NCBI GenBank assembly: GCA_008501565.1
Contig: QQUL01000167.1
Coordinates: 1 to 10,179, forward strand
Source: Armatimonadota bacterium
GTDB taxonomy: Bacteria > Actinomycetota > Acidimicrobiia > Spongiisociales > UBA5794
Direction: 5' to 3'
Length of the DNA: 10,179 nucleotides
The notes under the pieces were generated by a model that saw nothing but the letters and a program-made list of their open reading frames with translations, had not been told where the DNA came from and ran no database searches. The stretch's first letter is position 1, and every line of letters starts with the position of its first letter. Positions 1 to 6,187 of this stretch are shown in pieces. Made by a program: the position numbers and the translations under genes.

Positions 1-1
1 G

Positions 2-331
2 GCGAACCCCGATGTCAACATGTTCCTGTCCCACAACGATGCGCCATGTGCTGGAATCAGCCAAGCTATCCGCGCTGCTGGCAATGAGCCTGAAGACATC
101 TGGTGTGGAGGTCTGGACGGATCGCTTTTGTGGATGGAGAAGCTTCTATCCGGAGACGCGTACGGTGCGACCGCAGCGCTCAACTTGGTCCAGATCGGGA
201 GGGATACCGTAAACATTGCGGCCAACCTGATCGAAGGTAGCGGACCCACAGATTCCGTGCAGCCATACGACATCCTCACGAACGACACTCCCGAGCTGCT
301 GCAGGAGTTCATGGCACAATACGACGAGTGA
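2..331 (+). CDS. Sugar-type ABC transporter periplasmic substrate-binding protein, C-terminal part (5' end outside window)
   Basis: The reading frame is open from the window edge to a TGA at 329-331, giving about 109 residues. The sequence has the look of the C-terminal half of a type I periplasmic binding protein of the RbsB/FrcB (Peripla_BP_4) class. It has a stretch reading HNDAPCAGISQAIRAAG, which resembles the segment where these proteins present an acidic/polar residue to a sugar, then a GGLDG turn and the typical end helix with NLVQIGRDTVNIAANLIEGS. Such proteins are exported or lipid-anchored and hand the ligand to the membrane permease. The permease gene starts inside the stop codon (GTGATG), so the two are translationally coupled. 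The signal peptide and most ligand-binding residues lie upstream, so the substrate cannot be assigned. Confidence 0.85.
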   Translation, partial: ANPDVNMFLSHNDAPCAGISQAIRAAGNEPEDIWCGGLDGSLLWMEKLLSGDAYGATAALNLVQIGRDTVNIAANLIEGSGPTDSVQPYDILTNDTPELLQEFMAQYDE

Positions 332-1437
332 TGGCAGAAAAACCCGAAACTAGCGGAGACCTCCGTCCAGACCCGCAGACCGCGGATCTGGACGGAGGTC
401 TTCCCTCTGTTCAGATAGACCAGCCTCACGTCGCGAGTCTGCGTCAGCGCAGGTTGCTGGAACTTGGGCAGCAAGGTGGGCTTGTAACTGCCCTGGTCTT
501 GCTAATAATCGTGTTCACGTCCATGAGTCCATACTTCTTGACTCAGAGCAACGCCAAGGTAATTCTGCTGCAGGTTTCGGTTGTCGGGATCATCGCGGTG
601 CCTGGGGCGATGCTGCTCCTTGCAGGCTATGTTGACCTTTCCGTCGGGTCCGTCGCGGTGCTATCCGCTGTGGCTTTCGGTCGGCTGGCCGGCGTCGAAG
701 GCATGCCGATTTGGGGGGCGATCCTCCTTGCACTTCTGGTTGGTGCGCTCTGGGGTTTCGCCCAGGGGTTTCTGATTTGCCAACTCGGATTCTCTCCGAT
801 TGTCGTGACACTTGGCAGCTTGGCTGGCGCTCGCGGTCTCGCGGAACTCATCAACAACAGCAGAACTGAGAGTGGCTTCGGCGACGTGTTCGCCTGGATC
901 GGAAACGGCAACATCTTCGGCTACCCGGTACCGATCTATGCGTTTGGTATCGCCTTCATCGTGGGGGGCTACGTTTGGTATCTGAGTCCCTGGGCTCGTC
1001 ACATGATGGCCATCGGTGCAGACCGAGTTGCCGCGCGCTCCCTCGGCGTCAATGTGCGACGGATCCCATGGCTGCTCTACACAATGTCAGGATTGGCGGC
1101 CGGAGTCGGTGGTTTGATTGTTGCCTCGCAACTCGACAGCGCGTCGGTTTCGATCGGTCAAGGCACGGAGATCGCTGTCCTGACGGCGATTCTGCTCGGC
1201 GGTGTCGCGTTCACGGGCGGTCGCGGAAGCCTTGTGGGAGTACTCGTCGGTGTGATCTTCATAGGAGTGCTACGAAATGGCCTGTTGGTCGTCAACACCA
1301 ACCCCTTCCTTTTCGGTGTTGTGGTGGGTCTCGCGATGATCGGTGCGGCCGGGCTGGAAGTTCTCTACCAACGCCTCGATCGAGTCCAACTCCAGGATCC
1401 GGGTCTACAGGTCGATGAAGGAGCCCACGATGAGTGA
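331..1437 (+). CDS. ABC transporter permease, RbsC/FrcC-like (BPD_transp_2 family)
   Basis: This encodes a 368-residue integral membrane protein forming the translocation channel of a carbohydrate-type importer. About 45 cytoplasmic N-terminal residues precede a series of hydrophobic helices from residue 50 to 345. Family hallmarks are DLSVGS at 102-107, the ATPase-contact loop around 227-242 (AIGADRVAARSLGVNV) and GGVAFTGGRGS at 290-300. The length is slightly above the usual 320-350 because of the N-terminal extension. The ATG at 331 overlaps the upstream TGA by one base; a GTG at 328 in the same frame would give the 4-nt GTGA overlap and one more residue, and I cannot separate the two. A TTG at 454 is possible but has no ribosome binding site. 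The 3' end overlaps the ATPase gene by 8 nt. A very strong hairpin lies inside codons 9-24 (see separate entry). Confidence 0.93.
   Translation: MAEKPETSGDLRPDPQTADLDGGLPSVQIDQPHVASLRQRRLLELGQQGGLVTALVLLIIVFTSMSPYFLTQSNAKVILLQVSVVGIIAVPGAMLLLAGYVDLSVGSVAVLSAVAFGRLAGVEGMPIWGAILLALLVGALWGFAQGFLICQLGFSPIVVTLGSLAGARGLAELINNSRTESGFGDVFAWIGNGNIFGYPVPIYAFGIAFIVGGYVWYLSPWARHMMAIGADRVAARSLGVNVRRIPWLLYTMSGLAAGVGGLIVASQLDSASVSIGQGTEIAVLTAILLGGVAFTGGRGSLVGVLVGVIFIGVLRNGLLVVNTNPFLFGVVVGLAMIGAAGLEVLYQRLDRVQLQDPGLQVDEGAHDE
357..401 (+). promoter_or_regulatory. Long perfect hairpin at the binding-protein/permease junction
   Basis: The arms AGACCTCCGTCCAGA (357-371) and TCTGGACGGAGGTCT (387-401) are perfectly complementary over 15 bp. 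Inside the 15-nt loop, CCGC (373-376) pairs with GCGG (382-385), leaving a 5-nt apex. The structure starts 26 nt after the binding-protein stop codon and lies within the first codons of the permease. Hairpins after binding-protein genes commonly protect the upstream message from 3'-5' decay or cause partial termination, so that the binding protein is made in excess over the membrane subunits. That role here is inferred. No T-run follows. Confidence 0.6.
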
Positions 1438-2206
1438 TCTCAATCGCGCCGAGTCACCCCCGCTCGAGGTTCGCGACGTCACCAAGTCCTACGGAGCAGT
1501 CACTGCCCTGCGAGGGGTTAGCTTCAAGCTACATGCTGGCGAGGTTGTTGCCCTTGTTGGTGACAACGGAGCAGGCAAGAGCACGCTGGTCAAGATCATC
1601 TCGGGAATACTTGAACCGTCATCAGGGAGCATCCTGGTCGATGGGGTCGAGCAACGGCACACCACGCCAGCAGAGGCTCAGGATTCAGGAATCCAGACGG
1701 TATTCCAGGATCTCTCGCTGATTCCGACATTGGATATTGTCGAGAACATCTACCTCCACCGCGAGTTGTTCCATCGCGACCCCATTCGGTCTCGTCTCAG
1801 GTGGATGGATCGAAAGGCGATGCGGAGAGAGGCCAAGAGAGGTCTCTCGGACCTCGGGCTCCAACTGCCGTCTCTGCGGACCAAGGTGGCGGCCTTGTCA
1901 GGTGGCCAACGGCAATCCGTAGCAATTGCGCGGGCGGTGCTGTGGGGTAGCAAGATCGTGTTGCTTGATGAGCCAACGGCGGCGCTCGGTGTGCAGCAAA
2001 CCGAGGCGGTCCTCTCATTCATCGAGAGTCTTCGCGAGCGTGGAATCGCAGTGCTGGTTGTGAGCCACAACATGGAGGATGTGCTCAGAGTCAGCGATCG
2101 GATTGTCGTGTTGCGGTTGGGTCAAAAGATTGCGGAAGTCGATCGAGACGAAGCCTCCCACGACAGGATTGTCAAACTTGTTCTTGGTCTCGATGTTGAT
2201 GTGTGA
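1430..2206 (+). CDS. ABC transporter ATP-binding protein, single-domain FrcA-like
   Basis: This 258-residue ATPase would power the importer from the cytoplasmic side. All motifs are intact: Walker A GDNGAGKST (44-52), Q-loop Q93, signature LSGGQ (156-160 region), Walker B IVLLDEP (176-182) and switch histidine H213 in VSHN. Sugar importers of this class often use a double-domain ATPase of about 500 residues (RbsA, MglA); this one has a single domain, as in the FrcBCA fructose system, and the gene order binding protein-permease-ATPase matches Frc. The start was chosen at ATG 1430 because AAGGAG at 1418-1423 stands 6 nt upstream; the open frame extends further 5' but that part is permease-coding shadow. 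The gene overlaps the permease by 8 nt, suggesting coupled translation. It ends an operon followed by a hairpin. Confidence 0.95.
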   Translation: MSDLNRAESPPLEVRDVTKSYGAVTALRGVSFKLHAGEVVALVGDNGAGKSTLVKIISGILEPSSGSILVDGVEQRHTTPAEAQDSGIQTVFQDLSLIPTLDIVENIYLHRELFHRDPIRSRLRWMDRKAMRREAKRGLSDLGLQLPSLRTKVAALSGGQRQSVAIARAVLWGSKIVLLDEPTAALGVQQTEAVLSFIESLRERGIAVLVVSHNMEDVLRVSDRIVVLRLGQKIAEVDRDEASHDRIVKLVLGLDVDV

Positions 2207-2219
2207 TCATCTGGGCCGC

Positions 2220-2250
2220 GAGACATCGACACTGACGTAGGTCGCGTCTC
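2220..2250 (+). terminator. Probable terminator of the ABC transporter operon
   Basis: An imperfect stem is formed by GAGAC (2220-2224) with GTCTC (2246-2250), then CGAC (2227-2230) with GTCG (2241-2244), then CT with AG around a 5-nt apex. It lies 14 nt after the ATPase stop and is followed by CTTT. The T-run is short, as is common in high-GC bacteria. Confidence 0.5.
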
Positions 2251-2261
2251 CTTTCGGAAGC

Positions 2262-2276
2262 GGTCTGGCTCAGACC
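2262..2276 (-). terminator. Possible terminator of the convergent aminotransferase operon
   Basis: GGTCTG and CAGACC form a perfect 6-bp stem with a 3-nt loop, 17 nt past the aminotransferase stop codon. There is no T-run in either direction, so this is a weak call; the hairpin could also serve the + strand operon. Confidence 0.3.
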
Positions 2277-2292
2277 CGATCGGTGTCGGATC

Positions 2293-3585
2293 TCAGCTGA
2301 CTGTCGCCTGGACCTCAGCTATCGAGTCGTGGAGAATGCTGAGCGCTTCTTCGATTTCGCTCTCTGTGACGGTGAGCGGGGGCGTGAATCGGAAGGCGTT
2401 GCCGGTACCCCCGCTACCCACCAGCAATCCGCGCTCGCGTGTGGCTTCGAATAGGGCTGACACCGCTTCGTTTGCGGGTTCTTTTGTATCGCGGTCCTTC
2501 ACAAACTCGATTCCCTGCATGCATCCCATTCCACGGACGTCACCGACAAGTGGGAACTCGTCTTTGAGCAGTTCAAAGCCTTCCCGAATCTGGTGTCCGA
2601 TCTTCTCAACGTGAGAAGGAGGAGCCTCTTCTTTCAAGACGTCGAGAGTCGCGTCAGCAGCGGCTACCGACACGGGGTGCGACTGGAAGGTCGAGATGAT
2701 GGATCCGCCAAGACTGGCCGCAATCTCAGGGGTCGTGATTGTCGCAGATAGGGGCATCCCGCTGGCAATGCTCTTGCCAACCGCCATGATGTCGGGAGTG
2801 ACACCCCAGTGCTCATGCCCTGCCCAGTACTTGCCGGTCCGACCAAACATGGTCTGTACTTCGTCGGCAATAAAAAGCCCACCGTGCTCTCTCACGATAT
2901 CGACCGCAGTCTTGAAATACTCCAAGGGTGGCGTTATCAGACCGCTCACACCGGCGATCGGTTCTGCAATGATCGCCGCGATACGTCCCGACGTTGTTTT
3001 CTGGATGATCTCTTCGATATCTGTGGCACATGCAACTTCACAAGACGGATACGTCAGTCGCAGAGCGCACCGATAGCAGTTTGGTTGCGGAGCATGCTTG
3101 ATGCCGGTGATATGGGTGCCGCCAAGGCGGAATGTTGGATGTGCCGTCAGGGACATACCCAGTGCTGAGAGTCCGTGGTACGCCCCCCGAATCGCGATGA
3201 CTTCTTGAGCACCGGTGTGCTGCTTTGCGAGTTTCACGGCATTCTCGACAGCGTCGGTGCCGCTCAGCGAGAAGTACATCTTCGACAGGCTCGGGGGCAG
3301 GATCTCAGAGAGTTTCTCGGCGTACGCCACGGCGTTCTCGTGTGGATAGAGACTCGGTGCAAAGATCAGCTTCTCGACCTGTTCCGTGATTGCCGCCGTT
3401 ACCTTCGGATGGCAGTGGCCGGTACTGAGGGTCAGCATCCCGCCAAACATGTCCAGATACTTGTTTCCCTCCGTATCCCACACGTAGACACCTTTGCCTC
3501 GGGCCAGCGATATCGGCCGCTGGTAGTAGTTCGACACACCCCACAGGCTCTCCTCTTGCTTCGTCAAGATTGTCTCAATATCCAC
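2293..3585 (-). CDS. Class III PLP-dependent aminotransferase (AGXT2/4-aminobutyrate aminotransferase-like)
   Basis: This encodes a 430-residue fold-type I PLP enzyme, the usual length for the class III (omega-aminotransferase) family, which moves an amino group between an amine or amino acid and a keto acid in the cytosol. Visible landmarks are the phosphate-binding SGTDAVENAVKLA (108-120), the Y137-H138 pair that stacks on the cofactor, ADEVQ with D241 contacting the pyridine nitrogen, and the Schiff-base lysine K271 in VGKSIASGMPLSA. The segment from 237 to 295 is close to alanine-glyoxylate aminotransferase 2. A cysteine-rich stretch (C170, C173, C182, C186) recurs in a bacterial subgroup of this family. 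The start is GTG at 3585, chosen because AAAGGGA stands 5 nt upstream. It is the last gene of the operon, 63 nt after the second PTE gene. The exact amino donor cannot be read from sequence. Confidence 0.93.
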   Translation of the reverse strand: MDIETILTKQEESLWGVSNYYQRPISLARGKGVYVWDTEGNKYLDMFGGMLTLSTGHCHPKVTAAITEQVEKLIFAPSLYPHENAVAYAEKLSEILPPSLSKMYFSLSGTDAVENAVKLAKQHTGAQEVIAIRGAYHGLSALGMSLTAHPTFRLGGTHITGIKHAPQPNCYRCALRLTYPSCEVACATDIEEIIQKTTSGRIAAIIAEPIAGVSGLITPPLEYFKTAVDIVREHGGLFIADEVQTMFGRTGKYWAGHEHWGVTPDIMAVGKSIASGMPLSATITTPEIAASLGGSIISTFQSHPVSVAAADATLDVLKEEAPPSHVEKIGHQIREGFELLKDEFPLVGDVRGMGCMQGIEFVKDRDTKEPANEAVSALFEATRERGLLVGSGGTGNAFRFTPPLTVTESEIEEALSILHDSIAEVQATVS

Positions 3586-3648
3586 TGTGTTCCCTTTCTG
3601 CTCGTTGTCTTGATCGTTCGTCGGGTTCGTCGTACAAATGGGTTGGGA

Positions 3649-4605
3649 TCAGCACCTCAGCGTCAGAAGTTCTCGAGGGTTGTTCTCCATCATGATCCGT
3701 AGGTCTTGGTCAGACACTCCATAGCTCAGGAACGTTGGAGTCAGGTCCCGTAGGAGATACGCATATCCGTGACCTCCGTTGGCTGTCATGTGCCGGATAT
3801 GAGACACGTTCTGAGAAATGAGAATCTTGGACAACAACCCCAGATCGATCAGAGCTCGCACAGACGAGACCACCACCTCCAGATGCAGATCCAGCAATCC
3901 ATCTGCAGAGGTCTGCGGTGTGTGGCCAAACATGTCGAACTCCACATAACACCCGCGTGTGGCCAGTCCCTCGACGAGTTCATAGGTGGATGGACTAGGC
4001 ACCAAGTGAGAAACGGCTACATGCTCGAGATCGGCTCCCGCTTCCTGCAAGATGTCCAGCGCGTGGTGGTATTCCCTGTCATCTGTCCCAAGGTCAAAGT
4101 GGACGTTGACGGCTGTGCCCGTTTCTAGCTGAGCTCGCGCAGAGGCTACGAGTACTTTCTCCTCGGTAGCTGTGATGGGGCGGCTCACACCAATCTCGCC
4201 AATGACGCCCGCCCGGATGCCCGTATCACCAACACCGTCGACGATCTCACCGACCATTATCCGCGTCATCTCCTCGACCGACATCCCGTGCACCTCAGGC
4301 GGCAGCCACGCATCCTTATAGAAGCCGGTACCCATAATCACCTGCACACCTGCTACTGCACCCAATCTGCGCAGAAACGACGGATCACGGATCCGACCGA
4401 CCGTTGTCAGGTCACACAGCGTCGTACCACCGGCTTGGGAGAACTGCACCAGCTCCATATATGCACTGTTGAAGTAGTTCGTGCTGAGGTGGCTCCAACC
4501 TTGCAAGATGAGGTGCTCGTGCGGCAATGTCACGCGCATTTCGTCGGCCGGGATGAGTCCCTCGACGGTCATCACATGCCCACGCCAAGGTTCCCGGGGT
4601 GTCAT
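3649..4605 (-). CDS. Phosphotriesterase-family hydrolase, paralogue A (metal-ligand Asp replaced by Asn)
   Basis: A 318-residue TIM-barrel amidohydrolase of the PTE/Php-like group, whose characterised members hydrolyse phosphotriesters, lactones or unknown natural esters with two metals. Expected ligands seen: H29 and H31 in PHEHL (strand 1), bridging-type E137 in GVIGEIG (strand 4, Glu as in E. coli Php rather than carboxylated Lys), H169 in VHFD (strand 5) and H200 in SHLV (strand 6). The strand-8 position that is Asp in active members reads ILISQN, with N266 (codon AAC), while the neighbouring paralogue has Asp. The start ATG overlaps the upstream gene's TGA (ATGA). Residues about 86-174 are almost identical to paralogue B at DNA level, the rest is strongly diverged. 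The protein may therefore have reduced or altered catalysis or act with paralogue B; this is inference. Confidence 0.88.
   Translation of the reverse strand: MTPREPWRGHVMTVEGLIPADEMRVTLPHEHLILQGWSHLSTNYFNSAYMELVQFSQAGGTTLCDLTTVGRIRDPSFLRRLGAVAGVQVIMGTGFYKDAWLPPEVHGMSVEEMTRIMVGEIVDGVGDTGIRAGVIGEIGVSRPITATEEKVLVASARAQLETGTAVNVHFDLGTDDREYHHALDILQEAGADLEHVAVSHLVPSPSTYELVEGLATRGCYVEFDMFGHTPQTSADGLLDLHLEVVVSSVRALIDLGLLSKILISQNVSHIRHMTANGGHGYAYLLRDLTPTFLSYGVSDQDLRIMMENNPRELLTLRC
4086..4350. repeat. Near-identical tract, copy 1 (in PTE paralogue A)
   Basis: These 265 bp align without gaps to 5051-5315 with 13 mismatches by my hand count (about 95% identity). Exact runs of 85 bp (4128-4212) and 57 bp (4229-4285) occur. 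Outside the tract the two genes are clearly diverged at DNA and protein level. The tract covers residues about 86-174, which include the strand-4 Glu and strand-5 His ligands. Confidence 0.95.
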
Positions 4606-5579
4606 TGTGGCGCCGCCGACGACTGGAACGCGAAAACGCGTCGTGGGTTTTCGACCAGTATCGATTGGAGCTGCTGATCTGTGATGCCGTGGGACTTGAA
4701 TGCGGGTACCAGGTTCTCAAGAATGTGTGTGTATCCAAATCCTCCATTCTCGAATAGGAGTATTTGGTTGCACACATCCTGGGAAATCAGGATGTTGTCA
4801 ATGATGCCGTTGAGAACGAACCATCGGAGTGACGCGACCTGGGCCTCGTGATGAATGCCCATCATCTCATTGACCTTGGGCCAGACGTGCATACCCCACA
4901 GTTCGAACTCGATATAGCAACCACGCTCGGCGATGCTCACGGCGTGTGCGACGTTCTGGGGCGCGGCGACGAAATGGTCAACAATGACCCGAGTCATGTC
5001 AGCCCCTTCGTCCTCGAGGAGGTCGAGAACGTAGTTGTGTTCCTCAAGAGTCCCAAGATCAAAGTGGACGCTGACGGCTGTGCCCGTTTCTTGCTGAGCT
5101 CGCGCAGAGGCTACGAGTACTTTCTCCTCGGTAGCTGTGATGGGGCGGCTCACACCAATCTCGCCAATGACGCCCGCTCGGATGCCCGTGTCTCCAACAC
5201 CGTCGACGATCTCACCGACCATTATCCGCGTCATCTCCTCGACCGACATCGCGTGTACCTCAGCCGGCAGCCACGCATCCTTATAGAAGCCTGTGCCCAT
5301 GATCACCTGTACACCGCTTTGTGCCGATATCGCCTTGAGCGCCTCCGGATCACGGCCGATGCCGATGCTCGTCATCTCCACCAGCGTGGAACCTCCCGCG
5401 CTCTTGAAGCGCTGCACTTCTGCCACAGCGATGTCGGGATCGACAAGATCGATGAGGGGCCCCTGATGGGTAATGATCAGATGTTCGTGCGGGAGGGTGA
5501 TGCCCATCTCCTCCCCAGGGATCAGACCGTTGACCGTCATCACGCTCCCCTGCCAATCCCTCGGCACACTCACCCCCAT
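4602..5579 (-). CDS. Phosphotriesterase-family hydrolase, paralogue B (complete ligand set)
   Basis: A 325-residue TIM-barrel metallohydrolase of the PTE/Php family and first gene of a three-gene operon. All usual metal ligands are present: H31 and H33 in LPHEHL, E140 in GVIGEIG, H172 in VHFD, H202 in DHFV and D268 in ILISQD. The sequence gives no signal peptide, so it should be cytosolic. PTE-like proteins next to sugar importers and aminotransferases are better guessed to be lactonases or hydrolases of a natural substrate than pesticide-degrading enzymes, but the substrate is not determinable here. The start is ATG 5579; no strong Shine-Dalgarno is visible, and an in-frame start further in (M14 in VMTVNGLIP) would trim the N-terminus without touching the HEH motif. 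The gene shares a near-identical middle tract with paralogue A. A pair of operator-like dyads lies 100-130 nt upstream. Confidence 0.9.
   Translation of the reverse strand: MGVSVPRDWQGSVMTVNGLIPGEEMGITLPHEHLIITHQGPLIDLVDPDIAVAEVQRFKSAGGSTLVEMTSIGIGRDPEALKAISAQSGVQVIMGTGFYKDAWLPAEVHAMSVEEMTRIMVGEIVDGVGDTGIRAGVIGEIGVSRPITATEEKVLVASARAQQETGTAVSVHFDLGTLEEHNYVLDLLEDEGADMTRVIVDHFVAAPQNVAHAVSIAERGCYIEFELWGMHVWPKVNEMMGIHHEAQVASLRWFVLNGIIDNILISQDVCNQILLFENGGFGYTHILENLVPAFKSHGITDQQLQSILVENPRRVFAFQSSAAPQ
5051..5315. repeat. Near-identical tract, copy 2 (in PTE paralogue B)
   Basis: Partner of 4086-4350 at a constant offset of 965 bp, in the same orientation. Such direct repeats within tandem genes can support gene conversion or deletion between copies. 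Deletion here would produce one in-frame hybrid PTE gene, because the offset is not a multiple of three only with respect to the window, while both tracts occupy the equivalent codon phase in their own frames. Confidence 0.95.
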
Positions 5580-5679
5580 GTTGATCGAGGCTCAAAGAGC
5601 GGCACATCACCACAGCGAGCCACAGAGGTGACGGATCTGAGCGGAATCGCCCGCGATCCGTTTCGGCAATCCAGAGATA

Positions 5680-5707
5680 TCATGCAGTATGATGTCATGC
5701 AGTATGA
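5680..5707. promoter_or_regulatory. Doubled 13-bp dyad, probable operator of the PTE/aminotransferase operon
   Basis: The 13-mer TCATGCAGTATGA occurs exactly at 5680-5692 and again at 5695-5707. Each copy is a near-palindrome: TCATGC and GTATGA are complementary at 5 of 6 positions around a central A. The 15-bp period is tandem, placing two sites at about 1.5 helical turns, 101-128 nt upstream of the PTE paralogue B start. The size and symmetry fit a dimeric repressor such as a GntR-type protein, but no such gene is in the window. I could not find a convincing -35/-10 pair next to it. Confidence 0.5.
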
Positions 5708-5710
5708 AGT

Positions 5711-6148
5711 CTAGCTGATTTTGGCCCCTACCCTAATGGGACGTTTGGGCCGTTTGCAGGTGATTCCACGGGCCTTCAAACAGCGCTGGATGTAACAGAA
5801 GCTGTCACCCTTCGGCAACCCGTCCCCCCTTCCGCTCGCCGAGGACGGTTTGTTCTTATAGCGTGGAACCGAGGTCCATTCCCCATTCCCCCAGCTGGTC
5901 CCCTGACAGCGTGACTGGCAAGAGGTCGTCGGGAGTAGATGTGGCCGGAGGTTGGACAGTTGAATACCGCTCGACAAGTTGCTCAGGTGTTGGTTCCACC
6001 TCGATGAGATCATCGACATCGCCAGTGAGGATCTCGACCCCGGTCATCATGCGGTCCCGCTCCGGCACGATCCGCTTCATCGAAGCCGACCACCGCGTCG
6101 AATGGGTCGAAGGCGAAATCAAGGCGTCGGAAAGCTCACAGCTGTCAG
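5711..6148. other. Gene-poor stretch between the PTE operon and the membrane protein gene
   Basis: About 440 bp without a recognisable gene. Short frames are open on both strands but none has a good ribosome binding site. The minus frame ending at 5711 is Ser/Arg-rich early, then reads KGDSFCYIQRCLKARGIT, faintly like a transposase C-terminus. On the plus strand a fragment ending at 6153 reads TIRFIEADHRVEWVEGEI, protein-like but with an implausible upstream part. This could be a decayed gene or insertion remnant, or leader DNA; I cannot decide from sequence. No inverted-repeat ends or target duplication were seen. Confidence 0.3.
5856..6080 (-). CDS. Possible small ORF, unknown function (doubtful)
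   Basis: An ATG at 6080 opens 74 codons to a TAA at 5856. The product is hydrophilic and acidic in the middle (DVDDLIEVEPTPEQLVERY) and does not match a family I know. No Shine-Dalgarno precedes the ATG and the frame stays open upstream, so the start is uncertain. It may equally be the tail of a decayed gene. Composition looks more protein-like than the other frames here, which is the only reason to list it. Confidence 0.2.
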   Translation of the reverse strand: MKRIVPERDRMMTGVEILTGDVDDLIEVEPTPEQLVERYSTVQPPATSTPDDLLPVTLSGDQLGEWGMDLGSTL

Positions 6149-6177
6149 GTTGAGGGGGACCAACGGTCCCCCTCAAC
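6149..6177 (-). terminator. Strong hairpin terminator of the membrane protein gene
   Basis: GTTGAGGGGGACC (6149-6161) and GGTCCCCCTCAAC (6165-6177) form a perfect 13-bp stem with a 3-nt AAC loop. It begins 10 nt past the TAA of the minus-strand membrane protein gene. There is no T-run after it on either strand, so it would be a U-less terminator of the type seen in actinobacteria, or an mRNA-protecting 3' structure. Confidence 0.65.
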
Positions 6178-6187
6178 TGCAGTGGTA

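Noticed and set aside
1343..1429. Upstream extension of the ATPase reading frame
   Set aside because: The frame is open but lies in permease coding sequence, has no ribosome binding site, and AAGGAG is placed correctly for the ATG at 1430.
3028..3078. Cysteine cluster of the aminotransferase (C170, C173, C182, C186) as a new metal site
   Set aside because: I recall similar cysteine-rich inserts in other bacterial class III aminotransferases, so it is probably a subgroup trait and not special to this gene.
4848..5714. Long plus-strand frame opposite PTE paralogue B, and the similar shorter one at 4288-4677
   Set aside because: Both are antisense shadows; their mutual resemblance only mirrors the shared tract of the two PTE genes. 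They are rich in His, Arg and Asp without a domain.
6149..6177. Hairpin as the end of an insertion element
   Set aside because: It is a single inverted repeat placed right after a stop codon, with no partner end or transposase, so terminator function is the simpler reading.
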